Positions 49,858-59,215 are shown, counted from the first letter of the stretch. The stretch is DNA of 63,649 bases from Actinomadura chibensis NBRC 106107 (GCF_001552135.1 NZ_BCQP01000070.1:1-63649); one strand, 5' to 3'. The notes: generated by a model from the sequence alone, not told the origin. Made by a program: numbers and translations.

Positions 49858-51426
49858 TTGCGCCCCCGCTCTGCTCTCAGCGTCCTCATCGCCCTGATGC
49901 TCGCCCTGATCCTGCCCGCCCCCGCGCACGCCGCCGCGGCGACCGCGACGTTCACAAAGCCGCAGGACTGGGGCTCGGGCTGGGAGGGCCGCTTCACGCT
50001 CACCAACCCGTCCGGCGCCGCCGTCAGCGGCTGGACGGTCGAGTTCGACCTCCCCGCGGGCACGACCGTCGGCTCCTACTGGGACGCCCTCCTCACCAAG
50101 GACGGGCAGCACAACGTCTTCAAGGACCGCGGGTACAACGCCGCGATCCCGGCGGGCGGATCGGTCACCTTCGGGTTCCTCGGGAACGGTCCCGGCAGCC
50201 CGCAGAACTGCAAGTTCAACGGCCAGCCCTGCGCGGGCGGCGACGACGGCGGACCCGGCGGCGGCCTCGGCTCCCCGAGCGCCCCGACCGTCACCGCGCG
50301 CACCGACACCTCGCTCACGCTGAGCTGGACGGCGGGCACCGGCACGCCGACCGGCTACCGCGTCTACGAGGGCGCCGCGCTGCGCGCCACCGCCAGCGGG
50401 ACGTCCGCGACGATCTCCGGCCTCGACAAGTGCTCCACGCACAGCTACACGGTCAAGGCCTACGACGACAAGGGCGAGTCCGCCGCCAGCACGGCCGTCA
50501 CCGCGACGACCACCGGCTGCGCCACCGGCCCGCTGCCGAAGCACTTCCTCACCGGCTACTGGCACGACTTCGTCAACAGCGCCCGCGCGCTGAAGCTCTC
50601 CCAGGTGCCCGACCAGTACGACGTCGTCGCCGTCGCGTTCGGCGAAGCCACCAGCAACTTCGGCGAGGTCAGCTTCAAGGTCGACCCCGGGCTGGCCAGC
50701 AAGGTCGGCGGCTACACCGACGACCAGTTCAAGGCCGACGTCAAGGCGCTCCAGGCCAAGGGCAAGAAGGTCATCCTGTCCGTCGGCGGCGAGAAGGGCG
50801 CCGTCTGGGTCGGCAACGCCAACGCCGCGGAGCTGTTCACCAACTCCGTCTACAAGATCATGACCGAGTGGGGCTTCGACGGCGTCGACATCGACCTGGA
50901 GAACGGCCTCAGCCCGCAGTACATGGGGCAGGCCCTCCGGGCGCTGCGCGCCAAGGCCGGCAGCGACCTGATCATCACGATGGCGCCGCAGACGGTCGAC
51001 ATGCAGTCCACGGGCGCGGCCTACTTCCAGCTCGCGCTCAACATCAAGGACATCCTGACCGTCGTCCACATGCAGTACTACAACTCAGGCACGATGCTCG
51101 GCTGCGACCAGGGCGTGTACTCGCAGGGAACAGTGAATTTCATGACGGCGCTGGCCTGCATCCAGCTTGAGAACGGCCTGCGTCCCGACCAGGTCGCGCT
51201 CGGCCTCCCGGCGGGCGCCGGAGCGGCGGGCGGCGGCGTCGTCTCCCCGTCCCTGGTCAACAACGCGCTGGACTGCCTCGCCAAGGGCACGAGCTGCGGC
51301 TCCTTCAAGCCGTCCCGGACCTACCCGGACATCCGCGGCGCGATGACCTGGTCGATCAACTGGGACGTCACCAACGGCGGCGGCTTCGCCGGGACCGTCG
51401 GTCCGCACCTGAAGACGCTTCCGTAG
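49858..51426 (+). CDS. Secreted GH18 chitinase with CBM2 and fibronectin III domains
   Basis: 522 residues from a TTG; GGAGGAG lies directly before it, and an in-frame ATG inside that site is less likely. Signal peptide ~1-27 (LALILPAPAHAAA). CBM2-like domain 28-125, Gly-rich linker, fibronectin III 140-221, GH18 domain ~228-520. Catalytic motif DGVDIDLE with Glu348 as acid; substrate-assisting Asp346 and a YYNSGTM strand later. All four DxxDxDxE residues are present. This layout equals the ChiC-type bacterial chitinases. It is followed 26 bases later by another chitinase gene, so they share a message. Confidence 0.92.
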   Translation: MRPRSALSVLIALMLALILPAPAHAAAATATFTKPQDWGSGWEGRFTLTNPSGAAVSGWTVEFDLPAGTTVGSYWDALLTKDGQHNVFKDRGYNAAIPAGGSVTFGFLGNGPGSPQNCKFNGQPCAGGDDGGPGGGLGSPSAPTVTARTDTSLTLSWTAGTGTPTGYRVYEGAALRATASGTSATISGLDKCSTHSYTVKAYDDKGESAASTAVTATTTGCATGPLPKHFLTGYWHDFVNSARALKLSQVPDQYDVVAVAFGEATSNFGEVSFKVDPGLASKVGGYTDDQFKADVKALQAKGKKVILSVGGEKGAVWVGNANAAELFTNSVYKIMTEWGFDGVDIDLENGLSPQYMGQALRALRAKAGSDLIITMAPQTVDMQSTGAAYFQLALNIKDILTVVHMQYYNSGTMLGCDQGVYSQGTVNFMTALACIQLENGLRPDQVALGLPAGAGAAGGGVVSPSLVNNALDCLAKGTSCGSFKPSRTYPDIRGAMTWSINWDVTNGGGFAGTVGPHLKTLP

Positions 51427-51452
51427 CGGCCACCTCCGCGGAAGGACGGACC

Positions 51453-53216
51453 ATGAGGAAGACATGGGCCCCGGCGGTGCTCGCCGCCGGGCTGCTCGTC
51501 GGGCTGCAGAGCCCGGCGCACGCGGACAACGTGCTCACCAACGCGGGCTTCGAGAGCGGGACGCTGAGCCCGTGGACCTGCGACAACGGATCGGTGGTGG
51601 CCACCCCGGCGCACACCGGGACGCACGCCCTCCAGGGCGGCGTCAGCGCGGGCAGCACCGGGCAGTGCACGCAGACGGTCGCGGTGAAGCCGAACACGGC
51701 GTACGCGCTGTCCGCCTGGGTGCGGGGCAGCTACGTGTACCTCGGCGTGACGGGCGGGTCGCAGACCTGGACCCCGTCCGCGTCGGACTACACCAAGCTG
51801 TCGGTGTCGTTCACGACGGGCGCGAACCAGACGTCCGCGGAGATTCTCCTGCACGGCTGGTACGGCAACAGCGCGTACTACGCCGACGACGTCGTCCTCG
51901 ACGGCCCCGGCGGCGACCCCCAGCCGGGCGTGCCGGGCGCGCCCGGCTCGCCGTCGGTCGGCGCGGTCACCGACACCTCGATCGCGCTGTCGTGGACGCC
52001 CGCGTCCGGGACGGTCACCGGCTACCGCGTCTATGAGGGCTCCACCCTCAAGGCGACGGTCACCGGGACGAGCACCACCATCTCGGGCCTCACGGCGTGC
52101 AGCTCGCACAGCTACACGGTCGCGGCGTACAACGACGTCGGCGAGTCCGCGAAGTCCACGGCCGCGAGCGGCCGGACCAGCGGGTGCGTCGACACCGGCC
52201 TGCCGAAGCACGCGCTCATCGGCTACCTGCACTCCAGCTTCGCCAACGGCTCCGGCTACGTCCGGATGGCGGACGTCCCGGACGCGTGGGACATCATCGA
52301 CCTCGCGTTCGGCGAGCCGACGTCCGTCACGTCCGGCGACATCCGGTTCACCCGCTGCCCGGTGACCGAGTGCAAGAACGTGGAGAGCGACGAGGAGTTC
52401 ATCGCCGCGATCCGCGCGAAGCAGGCGCAGGGCAAGAAGGTGCTGATCTCGATCGGCGGTGAGAAGGGCCAGGTCCAGCTCACCACGGCGGCGGCGCGGG
52501 ACGCGTTCGTCCGGTCCGTCTCGGCGATCATCGACAAGTACGGGCTGGACGGTCTCGACGTCGACTTCGAGGGCCACTCGCTCTACCTGAACCCGGGAGA
52601 CAGCGACTTCCGCAACCCCACCACCCCGGTCATCGTCAACCTGATCTCGGCGCTGAAGTCGCTGAAGGCGAAGTACGGCCAGAAGTTCGTGCTGACGATG
52701 GCGCCCGAGACGTTCTTCGTCCAGGTCGGCTACCAGTTCTACGGCGGGACGAGCGGCGGCGACGGGCGGGGCGGCGCGTACCTCCCGGTGATCGACGCGA
52801 TGCGCGACGACCTGACCGTGCTGCACGTCCAGGACTACAACTCCGGGCCGGTCATGGGGCTCGACGGCCAGTACCACAACATGGGCGGCGCCGAGTTCCA
52901 CATCGCGATGACCGACATGGTCAAGGCCGGGTTCCCGGTCGGGAACACCGGCAAGACGTTCCCCGGGCTGCGGCCCGACCAGATCGGCATCGGGCTCCCC
53001 GCGGCGGTCAGCGCCGGGAACGGGCACACCCCGCCCGCCCAGGTGCAGCAGGCCGTCAACTGCCTCGTGAAGGGGACGGGCTGCGGCTCCTACACCCTGC
53101 GCGGCGGGACGTCCCCGGGCTTCCGCGGGCTGATGACCTGGTCGATCAACTGGGACCGCTACTACTCCTGGGAGTTCATGAACAGCCACCGGCCGTTCCT
53201 GAACGGCCTTCCGTGA
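51453..53216 (+). CDS. Secreted GH18 chitinase with N-terminal carbohydrate-binding and fibronectin III domains
   Basis: 587 residues. Signal peptide ~1-24 (GLLVGLQSPAHA). Residues ~26-150 form a jelly-roll carbohydrate-binding domain (NAGFESGTLSPWTCDNGSVV, TAYALSAWVRGSYVYLGV, AYYADDVVLDG) unlike the CBM2 of its neighbours. Fibronectin III 165-245. GH18 ~250-587 with DGLDVDFE, Glu373 catalytic, and TWSINWD near the end. GGAAGGAC precedes the ATG. Expressed with the second chitinase and the LPMO downstream, giving enzymes with different binding modules on the same message. Confidence 0.92.
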   Translation: MRKTWAPAVLAAGLLVGLQSPAHADNVLTNAGFESGTLSPWTCDNGSVVATPAHTGTHALQGGVSAGSTGQCTQTVAVKPNTAYALSAWVRGSYVYLGVTGGSQTWTPSASDYTKLSVSFTTGANQTSAEILLHGWYGNSAYYADDVVLDGPGGDPQPGVPGAPGSPSVGAVTDTSIALSWTPASGTVTGYRVYEGSTLKATVTGTSTTISGLTACSSHSYTVAAYNDVGESAKSTAASGRTSGCVDTGLPKHALIGYLHSSFANGSGYVRMADVPDAWDIIDLAFGEPTSVTSGDIRFTRCPVTECKNVESDEEFIAAIRAKQAQGKKVLISIGGEKGQVQLTTAAARDAFVRSVSAIIDKYGLDGLDVDFEGHSLYLNPGDSDFRNPTTPVIVNLISALKSLKAKYGQKFVLTMAPETFFVQVGYQFYGGTSGGDGRGGAYLPVIDAMRDDLTVLHVQDYNSGPVMGLDGQYHNMGGAEFHIAMTDMVKAGFPVGNTGKTFPGLRPDQIGIGLPAAVSAGNGHTPPAQVQQAVNCLVKGTGCGSYTLRGGTSPGFRGLMTWSINWDRYYSWEFMNSHRPFLNGLP

Positions 53217-53267
53217 TCCGCCGCCCCTGAACCACCCCGGATCACCCACCCCACCGGAAGGGAAAAG

Positions 53268-54131
53268 ATGAGATCGAGAACGAAGGCCGCCGCGGTCGCG
53301 GCGGTCGCCGTCCCGGCCGCGTCCGCCGCGGTCCTGGTCGGCTCCGCGACGGGCGCGAGCGCGCACGGCAGCATGTCCAACCCGCCGAGCCGCGTGTACG
53401 TGTGCAAGACCGAGGGGCCGGAGACCCCGAAGTCGGCCGCCTGCAAGGCGGCCGTCGCGGCGAACGGCACCCAGGCGTTCTACGACTGGAACGAGGTGTC
53501 GCTGCTCGACGCGGGCGGCCGGCACCGCCAGCTCATCCCGGACGGCCAGCTCTGCAGCGCGGGCCGGGCGAAGTACCGCGGGCTCGACCTGCCGCGCGCC
53601 GACTGGCCCGCGACGAGCGTCAAGCCGGGACCGCTGACGATCACCTACCACGCGACCGCCCCGCACGCGGACGGCAACTTCGAGTTCTACATCACCCGCG
53701 ACGGCTTCGACCCGACGCAGCCGCTGCGCTGGTCCGACCTCGTCCCGATCCAGACGTTCGCCCACCAGAACCCGACCACGTTCACCAACTGGACGATCAC
53801 CCTCCCGCCGCGGACGGGACGGCACATCCTGTACTCGATCTGGCAGCGGATGGCCTACAGCAACGAGGCGTTCTACACCTGCTCCGACGTCGACTTCGGC
53901 GGCGGCACCACCACCCCGCCGACCGACCCGCCGACGGACCCGCCCACCGATCCTCCGACCGACCCCCCGACCGACCCTCCGACGGACCACGGCACGTGGG
54001 CCGCGGGCACGTCCTACGCCGCGGGCGACAAGGTGACCTACAACGGCTCGACGTACCAGTGCGTCCAGCCGCACACCGCGATCGCCGGCTGGGAGCCCGC
54101 GACCACCGCCGCGCTCTGGCGGAAGGTCTGA
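53268..54131 (+). CDS. Copper-dependent lytic polysaccharide monooxygenase, AA10 (CBM33), with C-terminal chitin-binding domain
   Basis: 287 residues. The signal peptide is cut after Ala32, exposing His33 (HGSMSNPPSR), the N-terminal copper ligand of the histidine brace; the second ligand is His133 in TAPHADGNFEFYI. AA10 domain 33-~213, then a PPTD-repeat linker ~218-240, then a CBM5/12-type chitin-binding domain (GTWAAGTSYAAGDKVTYNGSTYQCVQPHTAIAGWEP). It oxidatively cuts crystalline chitin and aids the GH18 enzymes. GGAAGGGAAA precedes the ATG. It needs copper; the next gene is a DUF305 protein of a type known to bind copper. Confidence 0.94.
   Translation: MRSRTKAAAVAAVAVPAASAAVLVGSATGASAHGSMSNPPSRVYVCKTEGPETPKSAACKAAVAANGTQAFYDWNEVSLLDAGGRHRQLIPDGQLCSAGRAKYRGLDLPRADWPATSVKPGPLTITYHATAPHADGNFEFYITRDGFDPTQPLRWSDLVPIQTFAHQNPTTFTNWTITLPPRTGRHILYSIWQRMAYSNEAFYTCSDVDFGGGTTTPPTDPPTDPPTDPPTDPPTDPPTDHGTWAAGTSYAAGDKVTYNGSTYQCVQPHTAIAGWEPATTAALWRKV
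53915..53988 (+). repeat. In-frame 12-base tandem repeats encoding a PPTD linker
   Basis: About six copies of a 12-base unit (CCGACCGACCCG-like) encode PPTDPPTD and form the flexible linker of the LPMO. Copy number could vary. Confidence 0.85.
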
Positions 54132-54141
54132 GCGCGACACG

Positions 54142-54825
54142 ATGAGGCGCACCGGCGATGAGGCGGCCGCGACGAGCGGCACGCCGACGACAAGCGAGGA
54201 CCGTTCACGGCTGAGGCGCGCCGCGCCCAAGTACGGCGCGCTCGCGATCCTCGCCGCCTGCGCCGTCCTGGTGTTCGCGCAATGCGGAGCCGCCGGCGGT
54301 TCGCCGTCCGGCGGCTCCACCCCCGCGGCCCAGGGCGGGCCCGGGTTCAACCCCACCGACGTCATGTTCCTGCAGATGATGCTGCCCCATCAGGAACAGG
54401 GCGTGAAGCTGGTCCGGCTCGCGCAGGGGCACCCCGTCACGCCCGAGGTCAGGACGCTGGCCGCGGCCATCGAGACGACGGAGGTCGCCGAGGCGAGGCA
54501 GATGCAGCGGCGGCTGCGCGACTGGCGGCGCCCGCTGCGGGCGGCGGCCGGCGCGCACGCCGCGCACGGCGGCCTGCCGGAGACCACCGACGCCGAACTG
54601 GAGGCGCTGGCGCGGACTCCGCCGGACCGCTTCGAACGCGAGTTCCTCAACCTGCTGATCGGCCATCAGGACGACGCGGTCCAGATGGCACGCCTGGAGA
54701 CGGGCCAGGGCGAGGACTCGTGGACGCGCCGCCTGGCGCAGCGCGTCGACCGGTCCCGGTCGGCGCAGATCAAACAGATGTTGAAGATTCTCACCCAACC
54801 CCCGGAAGACTCCCACCGGAAGTAG
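54142..54825 (+). CDS. DUF305 membrane-anchored protein, possible copper-binding helper of the LPMO
   Basis: 227 residues. A cytoplasmic basic N terminus (~30 residues) precedes one hydrophobic segment (ALAILAACAVLVFAQCG) with a Cys that could be a lipoprotein site. The DUF305 domain (~65-225) is helical, with two similar halves: DVMFLQMMLPHQEQGVKLVRLAQ and FLNLLIGHQDDAVQMARLE. Met and His residues (MMLPH, AHAAH, GHQ) fit metal binding. The cyanobacterial DUF305 protein CopM binds copper in the periplasm. Location ten bases after an LPMO gene and nine bases before a chitinase gene suggests copper supply to the LPMO. Function is inferred. Confidence 0.83.
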   Translation: MRRTGDEAAATSGTPTTSEDRSRLRRAAPKYGALAILAACAVLVFAQCGAAGGSPSGGSTPAAQGGPGFNPTDVMFLQMMLPHQEQGVKLVRLAQGHPVTPEVRTLAAAIETTEVAEARQMQRRLRDWRRPLRAAAGAHAAHGGLPETTDAELEALARTPPDRFEREFLNLLIGHQDDAVQMARLETGQGEDSWTRRLAQRVDRSRSAQIKQMLKILTQPPEDSHRK

Positions 54826-54834
54826 GTGTTCGGC

Positions 54835-57402
54835 ATGCGCCGAATGATCGGAATCTTGACCACCTTCGTCGTAGTGGCCGCGCTCGCCGTCGCCCCGGCG
54901 AGCGCGGCGGACAGGCTCACGGCGGCGTTCAGCCTGTCCGGGACGACAGGGAAGTACGTGGTCAGCAACCCCGGCACGGGATCGGTCAGCGGCTGGACGC
55001 TGACCTTCAACCTGCCCGCGGGTGTGACGGCGAGCAACCCGCAGAACGCCACCATTTCGCAGAGCGGCACGAAGGTGACGCTCCGCCCGCTGTTCTATAT
55101 CGACACCGTCAAGGGCGGCGGCAGCACCGAGCCGTACAGCCCGACCTTCACGTTGAGCTCCGCGACGGCGCAGCCGACGAACTGTTTGCTGAACGGCGCC
55201 AACTGCGACGGCTCGGGTGACCCGCCGAGGGTCGCGCAGGGCGTCACGGCGACCTACTCGCTGGACGGCACCAGGGCCAAGTTCATCGTCGCGAACAACA
55301 CCTCCGCGACGATCACCAACTGGTCGGTCGTCTTCGACCTGCCGTCCGGCGTGACCGCCTCCAGCGCGGACAACGGCTCGATCACCCAGAGCGGGACGAC
55401 GGTCACCCTCTCCCCCGCCTACTTCAACGCGACGATCGGCGCGGGCCGGACGACCGAGCCCTACAGCCCGACGTTCACGGTGTCGAGGGCGGGCGCCGAG
55501 CCGACGACCTGCCGCGTCAACGACGTCAACTGCGACGGCTCCGCCGACGCGCCGCCGGCCGCCCCCGGCAACCTGACGTCCCCGGTGAAGACCACGAAGA
55601 CCGTCTCGCTGAAGTGGGACGCGGCGAAGCCCGGCAGCCTGCCGATCACCGCCTACGAGGTCTACAACGGCACGGCGCTCGCGACGACGGTGCCGGACAC
55701 CAACGCCACCGTCACGGGCCTCACCCCGAACACCGAGTACACGTTCACGGTGAAGGCGCGGGACCGCAAGGGCAACCTGTCGGCCGCCAGCTCCCCCATC
55801 ACCGTGAAGACGAACAACCCGGCGGACGACACGACCCCGCCGTCCACCCCGACCGGGCTGAAGAGCACCGGCAAGGACTCCGGCAGCGTCAAGCTCTCGT
55901 GGAGCCCCTCGACCGACAACTCGGGCGTGGCGAACTACGACGTGCTGGTGGACGGCAAGGTCGCGACGACCGTGAACGACACGTCCGCGACGGTGGCGGG
56001 GCTCTCCCCGTCCACCGAGTACACCTTCACCGTCAAGGCCCGTGACAAGTACGACAACGTGTCCGCGGCCAGCGACGCCATCAAGGTGAAGACGGACGAC
56101 GTCGTCGGCAACGGCTACGCCAAGGTCGGCTACTTCGTCCAGTGGGGCATCTACGGCCGCCAGTACTTCGTGAAGAACCTCGTCGACACCGGCGCCGCGG
56201 CTCGCCTCACCCACATCAACTACGCGTTCGCCAACATCGACCCGACCAACCTGACCTGCCTCCAGGGCGTCACGAAGGGCACCACGTCCAACCCGCAGGA
56301 CCCGAGCCAGGGCGACGGCGCGGGCGACGCCGAAGCCGACTACGGTCGTCCGTTCAGCGCCGCGCAGTCGGTGGACGGCGTCGCCGACTCCGGCTGGGAG
56401 AAGCTGCAGGGCAACTACAACCAGCTGAAGAAGCTCAAGGCGAAGTACCCCAACCTGAAGGTGCTCATCTCCATCGGCGGCTGGACGTACTCGAAGTACT
56501 TCTCCGACGTCGCCAAGACCGACGCGTCCCGGCAGAAGTTCGTCAAGTCCTGCCTCGACACCTACATCAAGGGCAACCTGCCCGACTACAACGGCAAGGG
56601 CGGTCCGGGCACGGCGGCCGGCATCTTCGACGGCATCGACCTCGACTGGGAGTGGCCGGGCGCCGAGGGGCACCCGGGCAACCACGTCAGCCCTGACGAC
56701 AAGCACAACAACACCCTGCTGATCGCCGAGTTCCGCAAGCAGCTCGACGAGCTGACCAAGGAGACCGGCAAGCGCTACCAGCTCACCGCGTTCACCCCCG
56801 CCGACCCGGCGAAGATCGAGGCCGGCTGGGAGCTCGCCGAGGTCGCGAAGTCCATGGACATCTTCAACATCCAGGGCTACGACTTCCACGGCTCCGGCAG
56901 CGACAACTCGTGGGAGCCCAACCGCACGGGCCACGCGGGCAACCTGTTCACCGACGTGGACGACCCGTACTCGTTCCACTTCAGCGTCGAGAACGCGGTG
57001 AAGCCGTACCTGGACGCCGGCGTCAACCCGCGCAAGCTGACCATCGGACTCGCCTACTACGGCCGCGGCTGGCAGAACGTCAAGGACGGCGGCAAGGGCG
57101 GCGAATGGCAGGAGGCGAAGGGCGCGGCCCCCGGCCAGTTCCAGGAGGAGGCCGGCACGCGCGGCTACAGCAACCTGCTCGCCAGCGTGCCGAACTGCAA
57201 GATCGTCCACGACGAGCAAGCGGTGGCGACGTCCTGCTACACCGGCGACAACGGTCAATGGTGGACGTTCGACGACGCGTGGTCGATCCAGAAGAAGGTC
57301 GCCTGGCTCAAGAGCAAGGGCCTGCTGGGCGCGATGATCTGGGAGATGTCCGGTGACCCGGGCGTCCTGACCAAGACCCTGGCGGATTCGCTGGGCGGCT
57401 AG
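54835..57402 (+). CDS. Large secreted GH18 chitinase (ChiA/ChiC-like) with two binding and two fibronectin III domains
   Basis: 855 residues. ATG with AGGTG six bases upstream; a GTG nine bases earlier, touching the DUF305 stop, is possible. Signal peptide ~1-24. Two ~105-residue CBM2-like repeats, alike to each other (each ends EPYSPTFTxS...CxxNxxNCDG). Two fibronectin III domains (~245-330, ~340-420). GH18 domain ~425-855: SIGGWTYSKYF, catalytic Glu606 in FDGIDLDWEWPG, a subfamily A insertion, and MIWEMSGDPG near the end. The extra domain between strands makes a deep cleft, typical of processive chitinases. The upstream coupling to DUF305 places it in the LPMO message. Confidence 0.93.
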   Translation: MRRMIGILTTFVVVAALAVAPASAADRLTAAFSLSGTTGKYVVSNPGTGSVSGWTLTFNLPAGVTASNPQNATISQSGTKVTLRPLFYIDTVKGGGSTEPYSPTFTLSSATAQPTNCLLNGANCDGSGDPPRVAQGVTATYSLDGTRAKFIVANNTSATITNWSVVFDLPSGVTASSADNGSITQSGTTVTLSPAYFNATIGAGRTTEPYSPTFTVSRAGAEPTTCRVNDVNCDGSADAPPAAPGNLTSPVKTTKTVSLKWDAAKPGSLPITAYEVYNGTALATTVPDTNATVTGLTPNTEYTFTVKARDRKGNLSAASSPITVKTNNPADDTTPPSTPTGLKSTGKDSGSVKLSWSPSTDNSGVANYDVLVDGKVATTVNDTSATVAGLSPSTEYTFTVKARDKYDNVSAASDAIKVKTDDVVGNGYAKVGYFVQWGIYGRQYFVKNLVDTGAAARLTHINYAFANIDPTNLTCLQGVTKGTTSNPQDPSQGDGAGDAEADYGRPFSAAQSVDGVADSGWEKLQGNYNQLKKLKAKYPNLKVLISIGGWTYSKYFSDVAKTDASRQKFVKSCLDTYIKGNLPDYNGKGGPGTAAGIFDGIDLDWEWPGAEGHPGNHVSPDDKHNNTLLIAEFRKQLDELTKETGKRYQLTAFTPADPAKIEAGWELAEVAKSMDIFNIQGYDFHGSGSDNSWEPNRTGHAGNLFTDVDDPYSFHFSVENAVKPYLDAGVNPRKLTIGLAYYGRGWQNVKDGGKGGEWQEAKGAAPGQFQEEAGTRGYSNLLASVPNCKIVHDEQAVATSCYTGDNGQWWTFDDAWSIQKKVAWLKSKGLLGAMIWEMSGDPGVLTKTLADSLGG

Positions 57403-57441
57403 TCCCGTAGGACTGGTCCCCTAGGACTGGTCCCGTAAGAC
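57402..57441. repeat. Short tandem repeat after the last chitinase gene
   Basis: Three copies of a 14-base unit close to GTCCCGTAGGACTG directly after the stop codon and before the terminator. Each carries a small GTCC...GGAC dyad, so local hairpins or protein sites are possible. Confidence 0.65.
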
Positions 57442-57442
57442 C

Positions 57443-57482
57443 CAGGGCCGGTGCCGCCTGCGCCAGCACGGCACCGGCCCTG
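57443..57482 (+). terminator. Strong terminator of the chitin operon
   Basis: Perfect 14-base arms (CAGGGCCGGTGCCG and complement) with a 12-base loop, 41 bases after the last chitinase stop. Confidence 0.88.
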
Positions 57483-57680
57483 ACCCAATTCCCTTCGGAC
57501 CGGGTGGTCCAATTTCGCGTCCGCGCCTTAGCCCACGAGCACTCCGGCGCGGCGGCGGTCACTCCGTGTTGATCAGCCGTGCCCGCAATGAACGGCCCGC
57601 CGGAAAAGGCGGCGCGGAGCCTCGATCCGTTTCCCCGGCATTACTCGGGCGGCCGGCCGGGATACGTCTACTCTGTCGGA

Positions 57681-58964
57681 ATGGTTCCCGCTTCGGGTGT
57701 TTCCCCCGTGACGTCCAGGCTTGGGTGGCTCGACGCGCTGCGCGGAGGGGCGGCGCTCACGGTGGCCCTGCACCACGCCAGCTACGTGTACCTGCCGGAC
57801 ACCCGGATCCTGATGAAGGAGTGGTACGACCCCGGGATGGCGGCGGTCCTGGTGTTCTTCCTGGTCAGCGGCTACATCGTGCCCGCGTCGCTGGAACGGC
57901 GCGGCAGCGTCCGGGAATTCTGGATCGGACGCTTCTTCCGCATCTACCCGCTGCTCGCCGTGACCTGCTTCCTCGCGGTGCTCCCGTTCCTGCTCGGCGT
58001 CCTCGGGCTGCGCGCCGGGCTGGCGGACTACTCCGCCGCGACCGCCGTCCTCGCGCACCTCACGATGCTCCAGGACGTGCTGAACGTCCCCAACGTGATG
58101 AACGTGCTGTGGACGCTCTCCTACGAGATGGCCTTCTACCTCCTCATCGTCGCGCTGTTCGTCGTCGGCGGGCACCGCCGGTCGGCGCCCGCCGCGGCCG
58201 TCCTCACGGTCCTCGCGGTGGCCGCCGGGGCGCTGACCGCGTGCGGCGTGCTGACCGGCGCCTACGCCCCCGCCGCGCTGCTGTCCCGCACCGCCGGGAC
58301 CGGCCCGGTCGTCGCCGTGACCGCCGTCGCGCTGCTCGTGGCGATCGCCGCCGCCGTGTCCGGACGGCGCGCCCCGCGCACCGCGGGCGGGCTCCTCGGC
58401 GGGCTGCTCGCCACCCTCCTCGTGACCGCGAACGGGCGCATCGACGCCTGGGAGAGCGTCCTGATGCTGGCGGTCATGTTCACCGGGACCGTCGTCCACC
58501 GCGCCGAGTACGGGCAGATCACGCGGCGCGCGGGGGTCGCGACGGCGGCGGTCGTCCTCGCGGGCGCGGTCGGCACCGGAACGTGGCAGGCCGCCCCGTA
58601 CGGGTGGAAGGCCCAGTTCTCCTGGAACGCCACGATCCTGTCGGCGGCGCTGGCGTTCGCGGTGGCGTGGCGGTGGCGGCACCGGCGGTTCCCCGGCTGG
58701 GCGACCTGGCTCGGCACCGTCAGCTTCTCGGTCTACCTGCTGCACCCGCTGCTGCTGATGGTGGCCGCCCAGTTCCTCGGCGCCTCCGGCCGGGAGGACG
58801 CGCTCGGCCTCGCGTTCTTCGTCCTCGTCCTGCTCATGCTGAGCTGGGCCACGCAGCGCTGGATCGAGGCGCCCGCGCAGCGCCTCGGCCGCCGCCTCGC
58901 CCGCCGCCCGGCCCGACCGGACGCCCCGGTCCAGCCGGTTTTCACAGGGTACGGGCGGGGTTGA
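57681..58964 (+). CDS. Acyltransferase 3 family membrane protein (OafA-like)
   Basis: 427 residues from the chosen ATG; an earlier in-frame start is possible but adds unusual sequence. Ten or so membrane helices. Family motifs: LGWLDALRGGAALTVALHHASYVY near the N terminus with catalytic-type His, VFFLVSGYIVPASLERRGSVREFWIGRFFRIYP, and GTVSFSVYLLHPLLLM near the C terminus. Such proteins acylate polysaccharide, glycolipid or small molecules at the membrane. It follows a terminator, so it is separate from the chitin genes. The substrate is unknown. Confidence 0.88.
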   Translation: MVPASGVSPVTSRLGWLDALRGGAALTVALHHASYVYLPDTRILMKEWYDPGMAAVLVFFLVSGYIVPASLERRGSVREFWIGRFFRIYPLLAVTCFLAVLPFLLGVLGLRAGLADYSAATAVLAHLTMLQDVLNVPNVMNVLWTLSYEMAFYLLIVALFVVGGHRRSAPAAAVLTVLAVAAGALTACGVLTGAYAPAALLSRTAGTGPVVAVTAVALLVAIAAAVSGRRAPRTAGGLLGGLLATLLVTANGRIDAWESVLMLAVMFTGTVVHRAEYGQITRRAGVATAAVVLAGAVGTGTWQAAPYGWKAQFSWNATILSAALAFAVAWRWRHRRFPGWATWLGTVSFSVYLLHPLLLMVAAQFLGASGREDALGLAFFVLVLLMLSWATQRWIEAPAQRLGRRLARRPARPDAPVQPVFTGYGRG

Positions 58965-59215
58965 AAAAGAAGCGTTCCGTTCAGTTCCACAATGGGCGCG
59001 TAGAAGGTTCGCAGGTGGCTAAGGGGGCCTGCGTAGAACGCCTTCTAAAAGGGGTGCGGCCGTCGATCCGGCCGTTCGCCAATTGCGGGTGGGTGGTCAA
59101 TAGTCGAAACACCGGCCGGCGCCGCGCCGCTTCCGTGACGCCGGCCGGGGACCGGCAGGGCCAGGCGGTCAGCACGTTTCTTCGTTCCGCACTCCTGTGA
59201 AAGGAACCCCCGCTC

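Noticed and set aside
57402..57441. DasR-type operator near the last chitinase gene (ACTGGTCC resemblance)
   Set aside because: The required TGGTCTAGACCA palindrome is absent and the location is downstream of the gene.
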